From positions 8,802,393-8,866,392 of the forward strand of contig NC_083568.1 of NCBI RefSeq assembly GCF_019925205.1: a DNA stretch of 64,000 nucleotides, read 5' to 3'. The DNA comes from Metopolophium dirhodum. Lineage: Eukaryota > Arthropoda > Insecta > Hemiptera > Aphididae. Position numbers and translations under genes: made by a program. Below the pieces are notes generated by a model. That model was given only the letters and a program-made list of their open reading frames with translations, made no database searches and was not told the origin of the DNA. Below, piece by piece: positions 49,652-59,800 of the stretch; within the stretch, counting starts at the first letter, position 1; every line of letters starts with the position of its first letter.

Positions 49652-50960
49652 GTGAAAACGTTTTATAAAAAAATAATGACCGAAAACCGAAAAAAAAATA
49701 CGTTTTTTTGATGAAACAAGTGTTTAATATACAAGTTGAATTTTAACATGTAGATAATACGGACCATTTACCAGATACCTATATACTATGTATATAACAT
49801 ACTCATTATAGACCATCCAGAAGCTTAAAAGCTGACTATCAATTTTCTAGCTGATAGTGCACTACGATGGCGAACTTTATAACCGTAGTGTCTGTTAATG
49901 TTATAATATAGATCAAATATTATATTATCGATGGTACAAGGTGTATACGACCGCACCCCCTCCCCTCGCGGTACCGCCATTGTTCGCAGGACAAGTGAGA
50001 GCTGCAGTAATGTAAACATTTCCGTTAACGGCGTTATTAGTGCCATGATTTACGAGGGTAGAATGGTAATTTAAACGTACACCAATCCATAATATAAACG
50101 ATTCAATGTACGCGATATTCATTTTATTATCGTTTAATTAGTAATTATTACTATGTACATCGACTTGTCGACGGTCCCGTGTCGCGTCTATAAACCGAAG
50201 GGACGTCTCCGATCTCGTCGCTATAAGACCGATCGTCAATCGTCGTAATTCTATCGACGGGTTTCATAATATAATCTCGACCGGACACCAGTTGTTAATA
50301 GTTGTAATAGGAGTGAAAACGTTTTAAAAAAAAATAATGACAAACCCCCCCCCCCCCCCCCCCCCTAACACCTCGTCAGTAAACCGAAAACAAAACGTGT
50401 CTTTGATGAAACAACATAAAAGCTGACTATCAATTTTCTAGCTGATAGTGCACTACGATGGCAACCTTTATAACCGCAGAGCTGTTAATATTATAATATA
50501 GATCAAATATACCGATGCTGAAAGGTATATACGACCACACCCCATGCACCCCCCCCCCCCCCCCCCCCTCACGGTTCCGTCAGTGTTTGCAGGACAAGTA
50601 AGAGCTGCAGTAATGTTAAAATGTAGCACTTCCGTTAACGGCGTTGTTGAGTGCCATGATTTACGAGAGGAGAATGGTAATTTAAACGTACACCAATCCA
50701 TAATATGAACGATTCAATGTACGCGATATTAATTTTATTATCGTTTTATTAATAATTATTACTAATATTTACTATGCACATCGACTTGTCGACGGTCCCA
50801 TGTTGCGTCTATATAAACCGAAGGGACGTCTCCGATCTCGTTGCTATACCGATCACCAATCGTCGTAACTCTATCGACGGATTTTAAATTCTTTACACCG
50901 ATTCATATCAGTCGACAACTTAATTGTTTAATAGTTGTAATAGGAGCGTATACAAATTAA
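49652..50960. repeat. Tandem duplication, 661-bp period, with TATA-like boxes and poly-C tracts
   Basis: GTGAAAACGTTTTA starts both copies (49,652 and 50,313). Shared blocks follow in order: AAAGCTGACTATCAATTTTC, TAGCTGATAGTGCACTACGA, AGAGCTGCAGTAATGT, TCCGTTAACGGCGTT, GTAATTTAAACGTACACCAA, CGACTTGTCGACGGTCCC and GAAGGGACGTCTCCGATCTC. Copy 1 has TATAAA at 50,189-50,194 and copy 2 TATATAAA at 50,810-50,817 before the GAAGGGACGTC block, so the unit looks like a duplicated promoter region. Copy 2 carries C tracts of 21 (50,345-50,365) and 20 (50,549-50,568) that copy 1 lacks. Minus-strand frames over it are not conserved between copies. Confidence 0.75.
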
Positions 50961-51159
50961 AAGGTTAGCAACAACAGCCTACGCTAGATATTCATATAGA
51001 CAACGGTTTTTGTACCTATTGTCGTACTTAGAGAAATCGAATTAAATAATAAATTTAATTAACTTTATTCGTAATTTACGGTGAAAATAGACAAGTCGAA
51101 ATCATTGAATACCGAATAATTGCGGAGAAGTTAAAATTAAATCTTTAAATATAATATAT

Positions 51160-51385
51160 TTCCTCTGTCCGTGTGTGTCACTGAATTACTCCTAAACTTC
51201 CGGACCGATTTTGATGAATTTTTGTGTGTGTGTTATAGTGGTTTCCAGGATGGTTTAGATTCACAATTGGATCCGGTAGGTGCAACACGGAGAGGTGTTC
51301 AAACATTGTTTTTGATATTTGCGATGGACATTTTGTTTGTTGCTATTGGTTATAGGAGAAATAATTAGTAGAAATTAATATAATA
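51160..51385 (+). mobile_element. Helitron-like repeat fragment
   Basis: Contains TTCCGGACCGATTTTGATGA, GGTGTTCAAACATTG, GATGGACATTTTGTTTG and TTGCTATTGGTTATAGGAGA, the same order of blocks as in the copies at 0.8-1.6 kb. The 3' CTAGT end is missing. A second piece with CTTGAAACTTGGAGGGTGTT lies at about 51,605-51,745. Confidence 0.45.
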
Positions 51386-51974
51386 ATTACTCAAATCTAC
51401 TTAATCGTTTTGTGAAAATTTCATAATTGTTCTTGCGAATAAAAGGAAAGTTTAAAAAGTAGTTTGACCCACGTTCGACTCATACCAATAGTGGTATATC
51501 CGATATTGATCACAAGTTAGCTGTCCATCTTGGTCGAATTAGTACGTAAAGAGACACCAAAACCAAGATACACTTATACAATGTAAACTTTGTATTTTTT
51601 CATTTTTTCACGGGTAAAATTGGATGTTGGTTTATCCGAAGCTAACAGCCTAAAAAAATCGACTGGATCGTTTTCAATAATAATTATATGAATAGATTAC
51701 TTGAAACTTGGAGGGTGTTTATGGTTTTAGTGGTTGTAGTTGGTTACATATTATATTAATATTATAATTATTAGAAGAAATATGGCATAAGTACATATTA
51801 TTATTTATTTTGTACAAATATATTATTTATTAAAAATACAAATCTTTGGTCTGGACCACGTCGGGTGGGATGGCTTATATAATATAATATATATACCTAC
51901 ATTATGTTGATATACTTTATACCCGCATTAGACATACACATATCTATAGACATTTTTTATAGTATTATTATTAC

Positions 51975-52098
51975 CTACTATGTACAATGACTTATCGACA
52001 GTATCGTATCCGTCGCACGTCTATAATTTAAAATCGAAGGGATGCCTCCGATCTTGTAGTTACCGATTGGCAATCGTCGTAACTATATTATATCGCCG
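51975..52098 (+). repeat. Third, diverged partial copy of the promoter-like duplicated unit
   Basis: ATGACTTATCGACAGTATCG, then TCTATAATTTAAAATCGAAG and GGATGCCTCCGATCTTG, then GGCAATCGTCGTAACTATAT, matches the 3' parts of the units at 50,160-50,270 and 50,780-50,885. Directly downstream a 73-codon frame (52,099-52,320) encodes a hydrophobic segment after an Asn run, but it begins at GTG, has no ATG and contains a good GTAAGT donor at 52,150, so I do not call it a protein. Confidence 0.5.
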
Positions 52099-53302
52099 GT
52101 GAATATATTCTCTCGAAAATTATACAATCGTTCAACGTTACCAGATCGTAAGTACGCGGTTACCACTTCGAACAATAATAATAATAATACGCCCGTTAAA
52201 GTCGTATTTCTTTTTATAGCCATCGTGTTATTTACGGCCACACTCTATACAGTAGGGGTGTATTATGTACTGTCTATAGACAATAAGATCGAACTTTTAC
52301 CGTGCGTCCGTAACGTTTAGCGAAGATTACAATGGTTCGAATTTTCGGAGATTTTTATACGTACAATATAATTATTATTATACAATGACCGTAAATCGAA
52401 GTGGTGGCGCAATTATATGGACTTCGCTTGGGGACCATTTAATCTTCCCGAAACTTTGTTAGTTTCGCCATTTTGGACGTGCACGTCGTATATTATAATG
52501 CTCTTGGAAGTTTTAAATTCACTGTAAATTATCCAAGAGATTTCGGACTCTATAATATAAGTTTTCATGTTTCACCCGTTGGCCATATATTATACAATAT
52601 AACGAATTGACCGATTACTCGCGTGTTTCAATTATTATAAGGACGGTTTGCTTACCCCGCGTGTGTTTGTTTTTAATGTCACGGTTATTGCGGAATAAAT
52701 CGCAAATATTTATTTAAAAAAGTGGTGATCGTGTGACATGAACGCCACTCGATATTTTCCACTTTGAAGAAAGTGTATACTATATGAATCATAAATAATA
52801 TTTGACAATTAATTGTGTATATTATATCTATAGTGGGAATTAGGTAATTTTTATTCGTTTCTATGGTGACGAAAAAAAAAATTGGAAAAAATTTGTTAGA
52901 TAAATAAAATATCTGTTCGTACCCAGCCTAAAACATATTTATGTTAAAAAAAAAACAATGGTATGCGTATAGAGATTTAAAGTCCAAAGTGGCGGTCAGG
53001 TTTCATTCTGTGACGCACGTGCAAAACTAGACGGCTCGTCGGTGTCACCTTGCAACAAATATTGTGAACTATCGGAGAACATGGAAAGACATCAAAACAA
53101 TATGTCGTTCTGCAGTTATACCTAGTTTATTATAATCTTTTAATTTGTAAAGTTTTGAGGAGGCCGACACGCGGCGATGTGAATATGACTACGACTCTGG
53201 TGGTAACTTATTTTTGTCCGAACGTCATCTCAAAATGTAAACTGTATTTTAATACCTATTTATATTTGTTTACATCAAATAATATTTTTGTCAATTTCGG
53301 CG

Positions 53303-53366
53303 ATGGCAGCCACTGAGAGGAATTATTATGATGTATTGACAGTAACGCCTGCTGGGGCAGAGATGA
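53303..53366 (+). CDS. Candidate first coding exon of a J-domain (DnaJ/Hsp40) protein
   Basis: ATG at 53,303 opens a frame reading MAATERNYYDVLTVTPAGAE then M. YYDVL-x-V-x-P-x-A-x-x-E-[IM] is the conserved start of the J domain, which stimulates Hsp70 ATPase. In DnaJ proteins the next residues are usually KKAYRK. A donor at ATGA/GTACGC (53,366/53,367) would leave phase 1, so an exon resuming with AA would give Lys. Unspliced, the frame stops at TGA 53,393-53,395. The patch at 52,980-53,400 is relatively CpG-rich. I found no downstream exon with the HPD motif in the remaining 10 kb, so this may be a first exon with a long intron (into which the piggyBac element would then have inserted), a pseudogene, or chance. 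Confidence 0.3.
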
Positions 53367-54093
53367 GTACGCGCAGTACCTACGTCATATTATGATAACA
53401 TAAGTTGGAAACAAGATAATAAAGAAATAAACTGAAAAATGAGTAACAATTGTTTCAAAATAAATAACAACTGTCATAAAAAAAAAAAAATCGAAATCAG
53501 ATTATAATATAGATGTTATCGTTATTATAATATTATAATGTAAAATTCTACTGATGGGACTATGGAAAACAAAATAAAGATTACTATTGGTGCAATACAA
53601 AATATGGTATTATGCCTATAGTATTGATTGGAAGAATTATCTTGTGTTTTTGTGTGTGTGTCTGTCTATGTCTATGTGGTGAGTGAGAACAATAGAGAAA
53701 TCTGTTTTCATTACATTGGTTTTTTGTTTTTTAACATGCAATATCATAATATAAATTTTGATAATACATAATATTAATTATAATTTATTAATAAAGTACT
53801 ATGCTTACTATGCTTCAAGGGATGGGGGTGAGGGTAGGGGTGTCTACCCCCTTCGGTGCAGCACCATGGTGTGAGGTTACCGCTGTACCAAAATAGGTTC
53901 GTCTCAGATTAGAATATTTACGAGTATGTACACAAAGCTTCCCGTTTAAAACATTTAAATTATTTTTGTGTTTTAATTTTAATATTATGTATCAATGTAT
54001 TATGTACTTTATTTTAACTTTTTCTATGATCGCTCTTCCCCCATTTTTTCATAAATAAATAAATATAATTGGCTTTTATTCGTGTGCGTTTTA

Positions 54094-54097
54094 TTAA
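54094..54097. repeat. TTAA target-site duplication, left
   Basis: TTAA immediately before CCCTTTCTGGAC; partner at 57,182-57,185. Confidence 0.9.
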
Positions 54098-54107
54098 CCC
54101 TTTCTGG

Positions 54108-54207
54108 ACTGACGGGACTTTAAAGTCCATCGAAGTATAAAATCTGTATAAATTTAAAGAATATTAATAAACTGGTCATACTGACTGATGGGACTTCTAT
54201 GTCCCAT
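54108..54207. repeat. Left subterminal palindromic repeats of the piggyBac element
   Basis: Two repeats: ACTGACGGGACTTTAAAGTC(C) at 54,108-54,128, containing the 14-bp perfect palindrome GGACTTTAAAGTCC; and ACTGATGGGACTTCTATGTC(CC) near 54,184-54,205, with ATGGGAC and GTCCCAT arms. They share the core CTGAYGGGACTT with repeats at the right end and at 54,465. They are probably transposase-binding sites, like the subterminal repeats known from piggyBac. Confidence 0.75.
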
Positions 54208-54461
54208 ACACTATCAGAAAAAAATAATATAGTTGTGATTTTAGTCTGTTATCATTATCAAAATTATCATTTCGTTTTTCGATTTTTCGATTCCACATGT
54301 CAAGCTGTGTTCCTGTGTTTTTCATTTTTTTGAAAGGATTGTAATATAGGTAAGTGTGCATATTATTCATTTTTTTAGGTCTATTATACGTATAGAATGT
54401 ATTTTATCACTCATAAATAGTATTATAATATTACATAATGTTTTATATCATGTAATCTAAA

Positions 54462-54485
54462 CTCGACTTATAAGTCCCATCAGGC
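54462..54485. repeat. Third left-side subterminal repeat, inverted orientation
   Basis: CGACTTATAAGTCCCATCAG is the inverse of CTGATGGGACTTATAAGTCG and contains the palindrome GACTTATAAGTC (54,465-54,476). It lies about 80 bp upstream of the transposase start codon, so protein binding here could also affect transcription. Confidence 0.65.
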
Positions 54486-54565
54486 AATAACAGTTTTGTT
54501 CCCATAGTGATAAATCATAAAATAATTCAAAATACTACAATTTGGAATATTATTTGTCACAGAAA

Positions 54566-56847
54566 ATGAATTCAATACAGATTGAAGAAATTGAGAGATA
54601 CTTGGAGGAAATTCCTGACGATGGTGATATTGTTTCAGAGTTTGAAGATTCTGATTTAGATGAATCTGATATTATTCATCCTCTGGATCCACTGGATAAA
54701 GTAGAAAATGTTGAAGAATTTGATATACAAAACTTAGGTAACTTTATTTTCTTGAATAGTTATTTATATTTTATTTTATAAATTAATGTATTAATTTATT
54801 TTTTATTTATTTATTAGTTTATTTATTTTATTTTATGTTATTTATATTTTATAAAATTCTTAATTATAAGAAAAATACTTTTTTTTAGATGTTGTATTTG
54901 ATAACAACCTACCCACTGCTGATGGTAACTCCAATAAAGGTAAATTAATATTTGGTATAATGTATACATTACACACATGTATATATTTTTATACAACAAA
55001 ATTTACTTATTGTACTTATTCTATGAAATTTAAATTCAAATCTTAATTTTGTTTTATATTAGTTTTTAATGATATTTTTTTGATATTTTAGATATTGAAT
55101 TGTCGTCAGATGAAGAATATGTTCCTAAGAAAACTCAAAATAAGGGTAAAAAAAAAGGAAGTGAGTACATGTAATGTTTGTATAAATGTACTGGTACCTA
55201 GTATTAATAAAATAAAATAACATGATATATATATTTTTTTTAGCTAAAAAAAGTAAAAAGATAGTGACCAAGCCTAAATCGAAGAATACAGTTAGAACTT
55301 TAGATGACGTTGAGGCTGAGGAGGAAGATCAGACCGACAATTTACGACCTAGAATTTGGCTAAGAAAGACAGATATTGATACTGTTAGACCAGAATATTG
55401 TAGACCTGAAGGAGTAAATTTGTTTGAATTTAGTAGATGCAACACCCCTACAGATGTATTTATGGTATTTGTTGAAACAATTTTGAATGATTTGGTTTAT
55501 CAGACAAACTTATATGGCACACAAAAAAATAAAACACTTAGAATACAGAGAGAAGATATGCTGGTATTCTTAGGTATTAACTTTTTGATGGGATATAACC
55601 GTTTACCGTCATATAAAGACTATTGGAGTACATCAGATGATCTTGGAGTTAAACTTGTGTCAAATGCTATGTCTAGAGATATGTTTGAAAAAATTCTCAT
55701 TCATCTACACTGTAATGACAATACACTATTGCCTATAAACAACAAAGATAAGTTATTCAAATTAAGACCAATAATAGATAAGCTTAATGAATCTTTCAAA
55801 CGTAACTATTTTGGTACTAGACAAGTTAGTGTTGATGAAAGTATGGTGAAATTTAAGGGTAGGTCAACATTGAAGCAGTATAATCCGATGAAACCAGTAA
55901 AGAGAGGTTACAAAATTTGGAGCCTAGCAGATCAAAAAGGATACATGTTAGCTTTCAAAATTTATCAAGGTAAAGAAGAAATTGTAAATCACGAGTTTGA
56001 CAAATATGGACTGGGTGAACGAGTGGTTTTGGAACTTACCAAATCAATTTGGAACGAACAACGAGAAATATACTTTGATAATTATTTTTCTTCACTACCT
56101 TTAGTGCAGAAACTAAAACTAGAGAACACTCTAGCTTGCGGAACAATAAGGACAAACAGAAAAGGGTTACCTACAGAGATGTGTACAGACAAAAAAATGA
56201 AAAGAGGCGAACACGATAAAAAGTTTTTACCAGATGGGATTTCATTTTTTAAGTGGATGGATAATAAGGCCGTCAACTTTATATCTAATTTTCATGGTTC
56301 TGAAGTTACATCTGTAAACAGAAAAGAAAAGGATGGTACTTCAGTTTCAGTAACATGTCCAACTGTGGTCTCAGATTATAATTCATATATGGGTGGAGTA
56401 GACCATGCTGACAGATTACGTGCATTGTATGATATAGATAGGAAATCTCGCAAGTGGTGGCACAGATTGTTTTTTGGTTTGATCGATATTATGTTTGTAA
56501 ATTCTTATGTAGTTTATTGTACCTTATTTGAGAAAATTCCAGTGTTGGAATACAGAAGAGCTGTTGTACGAGGTTTGCTAACCAAACAATTACCACAGAA
56601 AAAAAAATCACCAGCTCAAATCCAAAAAAATTTAAAAAGAAGAAAATCAGCTTATTCTATGCCAAGAGACGTCCGCACTGGAAATCTAGGTATCCATCAT
56701 CCAACATTCGTAACACAACGGGGAAGATGTGAAGTATGCAGCAATAAAGGTATTGAGTCAAGACCACATTCAAAATGCTCGTATTGCAAGGTCCATCTAT
56801 GTGTCAATGAAAAAAAAAACTGCTTTTCTGAGTATCATGAATTATAA
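54566..56847 (+). CDS. piggyBac-like transposase, four exons, 631 residues
   Basis: Exons read 54,566-54,737, 54,889-54,939, 55,092-55,160 and 55,244-56,847, with GT-AG introns of 151, 152 and 83 bp, all phase 1. The start is the ATG at 54,566 (AAAATGAAT); the frame also extends upstream from a TTG. The N-terminus is strongly acidic (EEIERYLEEIPDDGD, FEDSDLDESD), then a Lys-rich segment, as usual in this family. The DDE-type nuclease domain covers about residues 120-520: the three catalytic aspartates are D295 (SVDESMVKFKG), D376 (YFDNYFSSLPL) and D484 (MGGVDHADR). A C-terminal cysteine-rich zinc finger (about 593-631) reads CEVC, CSYC, HLC and C. Length and motif order match complete piggyBac transposases (about 550-650 residues). 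It excises and inserts the element at TTAA. No frameshift or stop is seen. It could be an active transposase; a domesticated copy is less likely because inverted repeats and TTAA are intact. Confidence 0.92.
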
Positions 56848-56920
56848 AAAAACATCTTAAGTATATAAAAAAAGTAATATTTTCTCTAAATTGTAATCGT
56901 TTGTATTTTTTAAAAATTAA

Positions 56921-56926
56921 AATAAA
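56921..56926 (+). terminator. Poly-A signal of the transposase gene
   Basis: AATAAA 74 bp after the stop codon and before the right subterminal repeats, the first canonical signal downstream. Confidence 0.55.
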
Positions 56927-56989
56927 AAAATCCTTAGGAAAACGTGTTTTTTTTTGTATTGTTTATATGTATAAGAAAAGTGACCTAAA

Positions 56990-57047
56990 TGCCTGACGGG
57001 ACTTATAAGTCCAGACCGTAAAGGACTGACGGGACTTTTGAGTCCCA
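56990..57047. repeat. Right subterminal palindromic repeats of the piggyBac element
   Basis: Two tandem copies: CCTGACGGGACTTATAAGTC(C) at 56,992-57,012 and GACTGACGGGACTTTTGAGT(CCC) at 57,024-57,046. Both keep CTGACGGGACTT and a palindromic follow-up, matching the left-end repeats. They sit about 120-180 bp inside the right inverted repeat. Confidence 0.75.
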
Positions 57048-57181
57048 GGATAAAATAAGGATCAAGGATCAAAAATAATGGATTTTTTTGTTCATACCCT
57101 ATCTTAGATATAGGAAAAAAATCGAAATTCACAAAAAAATTTTTATATTTTTAATGTTTTTAAGCTATCGTCCAGAAAGGG

Positions 57182-57185
57182 TTAA
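57182..57185. repeat. TTAA target-site duplication, right
   Basis: TTAA immediately after GTCCAGAAAGGG; partner at 54,094-54,097. Confidence 0.9.
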
Positions 57186-57216
57186 ATTTGGTTGTAAATT
57201 CTATATTGCTAATTAA

Positions 57217-57718
57217 TAGGGCTGGGATTTTAGTTAATATTTTAACTTGTTTTTGCTAAAAAGTTTTGATAAAATTGTTATCGACGATAACTTGTACCTA
57301 TGTGGCTATGTATGTATGTATGTATGGTGTAATAAAAATAATAATTCATAATAGGTATATAACGGTGATAATTTCCGGGGAAAAGCTTAGCTATGATGAA
57401 ATATATGAATATATGGTACTATATTATATAATTTATTATTCGTAACGTCGGCAGTTTGTCGATAGTTTCTTGTGAATCGCAACAAATTTCGTTCATGTTA
57501 TGAAGAAATTGTGAAAAATGCTCTAAAAACTAAGAAAATGCACGTCAAAAATTGTCCTAAAAATGCATTTAAGGTTAATTTTGTCAAAAAATGCAAAAAA
57601 ATGCAAATTAAAAAATACTTTAAAATAATCAGTATCACCAAAAACACATTTTATACTTACGAATCAACGTTATAGAACATCAGAAAAAAGATGCCTTTGC
57701 ATCAAAATCCCAGCCTTA
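57217..57718. mobile_element. Non-autonomous hAT element (502 bp) with perfect 8-bp target duplication
   Basis: Left end TAGGGCTGGGATTTTAG, right end CAAAATCCCAGCCTTA: inverted repeats of 15 bp with one mismatch. CTAATTAA flanks both ends exactly (57,209-57,216 and 57,719-57,726). The TAGGGCTGGG tip and 8-bp duplication identify hAT. The right half carries about five AAAATGC words (57,513-57,607), like the short subterminal repeats bound by hAT transposases. A 67-codon frame at 57,472-57,675 starts at GTG, is Lys-rich and shows no DDE or BED motif, so there is no transposase. Confidence 0.85.
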
Positions 57719-58235
57719 CTAATTAAATAACAACATTACAGCTTTAATATACTGTAGAGCGATAAAAATAAGATAATAATAATATTATGTAAAAAAAAAA
57801 TTTGTCAGTCCAATAAAACAATAAACATTTGTAGGTATGTGATGGTTAAAGAAAATATGTATGTATATATATAATATATATGTATTTATTTATATTATAT
57901 AGTAAACTGCGAACTCTACTTGAAATCGTCCCTTTCAAATTTAAAATAACACAACTCTGGTTTTTATATTTTCCTATTGTACGATACAATAAAAGGGATA
58001 AAAAAAATTTGAATATTATAGAAATAAATTTTATAATGCGACATTTTCAAATGTTTGTAAATATTTGTTGGTTTTGATTTTTTTATAATGTTAGAGTTAC
58101 ACAAACAACATGATTATAGGTAGGTAACATTATTGTAATGGATTTACGGGTTTTTGAAATTAAAATATCAATATAAACGCTGTAGAAAAAAAAAAATTTT
58201 TATTAAAATTATCATAAATATGACAAAAATGTATG

Positions 58236-59800
58236 TACGATTTCACCAAGCCTGCTCACCTCCTTTTTATCCTATAACAATAGAATTATTCAAATTTTGA
58301 TTTATGGAAGTTTTCAGTATAATTAAATACTTACCATATTTTCCGGTACTTATAGATTTTAATACCATTTATTAATGAGTGGCAATATATTAACTTCAGC
58401 TTATTTTAACACCGTTTTTTCACTGAAACTTTGTAAACTAGACTTTTATTTGAAAATGTTGATACATCAAAATCGAAAGAGTAACTTACGAGTTATCGAA
58501 CTTAATAATAATCCTTAATTATGGTTTTGCATCAAGTATAAAATATAGATGTAATACGTACATCCCTACTACCTATTTAGTCAGTAATTTTTATGATTAT
58601 AATACTATTATAATAGGCTCCATATTAAAATATTTTTAAATCTATTTCCAAGGACTATTGTTCTCATATAGTATAGATTAAGTTTTCTAATTCAGTAATT
58701 ACTTAATACCTACTCATTTAAATATTATGATTAATATATATACAAATTTAAAAAAAATGTCCATTAGCTTAAGTATTATTTTTTTGGAACTGTAAAAAAT
58801 ATGTACTCAATTGGAAAAAAAAGTGGGTAAGTGGATGTCGCTCTGCTGTACAGTAGGTTACAAGTGGGTCACTGTAATGGATGGTGTTAAATTTGAATTC
58901 AATGATATAATAACCTATGATATTACTAAATATATTTGATGATATTATTGTGAATAAAGTAATTTATATATTTACATATTTACGGCGAACCTTATTTTAA
59001 ATTTTCAATCCTTAGCTATAAAAGTTGAACATCTTATAAATTTTCAACTACAAAATATTTATTAAATTTTAAATTTGATAAATTTTGTCAAAATTTGAAT
59101 ATTAAATGATAAGCAAAAGTGTCTATGTATTTTTAATATTTTTCAACTGCTATTGTGACAATATATCAGGAGCCTTGTATTAAATTTTCACGCATTTTTA
59201 CACAACAAATAAAATTTTATTGAGATTCATAGAAAAAAAGACTAATAAAATTGGAAACAGAAAATGTTCCTAAACAGTTCAAAACAAATCAAAATATTTT
59301 GAACACCTTATCGTGTATACAAAATGCTTATAACACGACCAGTGGAAATTTCATGTATATGCGTTTATTTGTTTTAGAGTTACACCAAAAACTAAAATCG
59401 ATTTTGTAAAAAACTTATTTTGTGTACAAATTCCCGTTTTTCCTTAATTTGTATGTTGTTTTTCCCGGCACTTTTGAAAATTATTGGGTATTTTAAATTT
59501 TGACCTCCCAAATGCATCAACAATATTCACTTTCTCATCAAACTCAAACAAGATACTTAAGTTGAAAATAAAAGCATTATTTCGACTACTTATCGTGTAC
59601 ACAGACACACACAAAAAAAAAACCACATTATTATAAAATCAATACATTCATCGTTTCACTCAGAATCTAAGAAATAATCTGCACGTTCACAACTATGACA
59701 CTCTATAAAAATTTAAAATATGCTATTAAAAATCAGAATTTGAATAACTGCATTCGTAATGGATAAAAGGAGGCGAACATGCTTGGTTTATGACGTCGTA
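58236..59800. mobile_element. DNA transposon with TTCACCAAGC-type arms, interrupted by family A
   Basis: The left arm GATTTCACCAAGCCTGCTCA (then CCTCCTTTTTATCC and ATTATTCAAATTTTGATTT) is mirrored by the right arm GGATAAAAGGAGGCGAACAT (then GCTTGGTTTATGACG). The same tips occur in the MITE at 2,787-3,056. A family A repeat sits inside. Without that insertion the element would be about 720 bp. No transposase frame remains; the superfamily is unknown (a TA target is suspected). Confidence 0.5.

Larger units (their letters stand above)
54098..57181 (+). mobile_element. Apparently complete piggyBac-like transposon (3,084 bp)
   Basis: The left end CCCTTTCTGGAC (54,098-54,109) and right end GTCCAGAAAGGG (57,170-57,181) are perfect 12-bp inverted repeats. 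TTAA lies directly outside both (54,094-54,097 and 57,182-57,185), the specific piggyBac target. Between them are palindromic subterminal repeats and one transposase gene with no frame damage. Autonomous piggyBac elements are typically 2.4-3.5 kb, so the size is normal. Perfect ends, an undamaged target and an open transposase suggest a young, possibly still active copy. Cut-and-paste movement by the transposase restores TTAA precisely. Confidence 0.95.

Noticed and set aside
52099..52320. A 73-codon frame with a membrane-like segment
   Set aside because: It begins at GTG with no ATG, contains a strong GTAAGT donor, and follows a decayed duplicated unit; no homologous frame follows the other copies.
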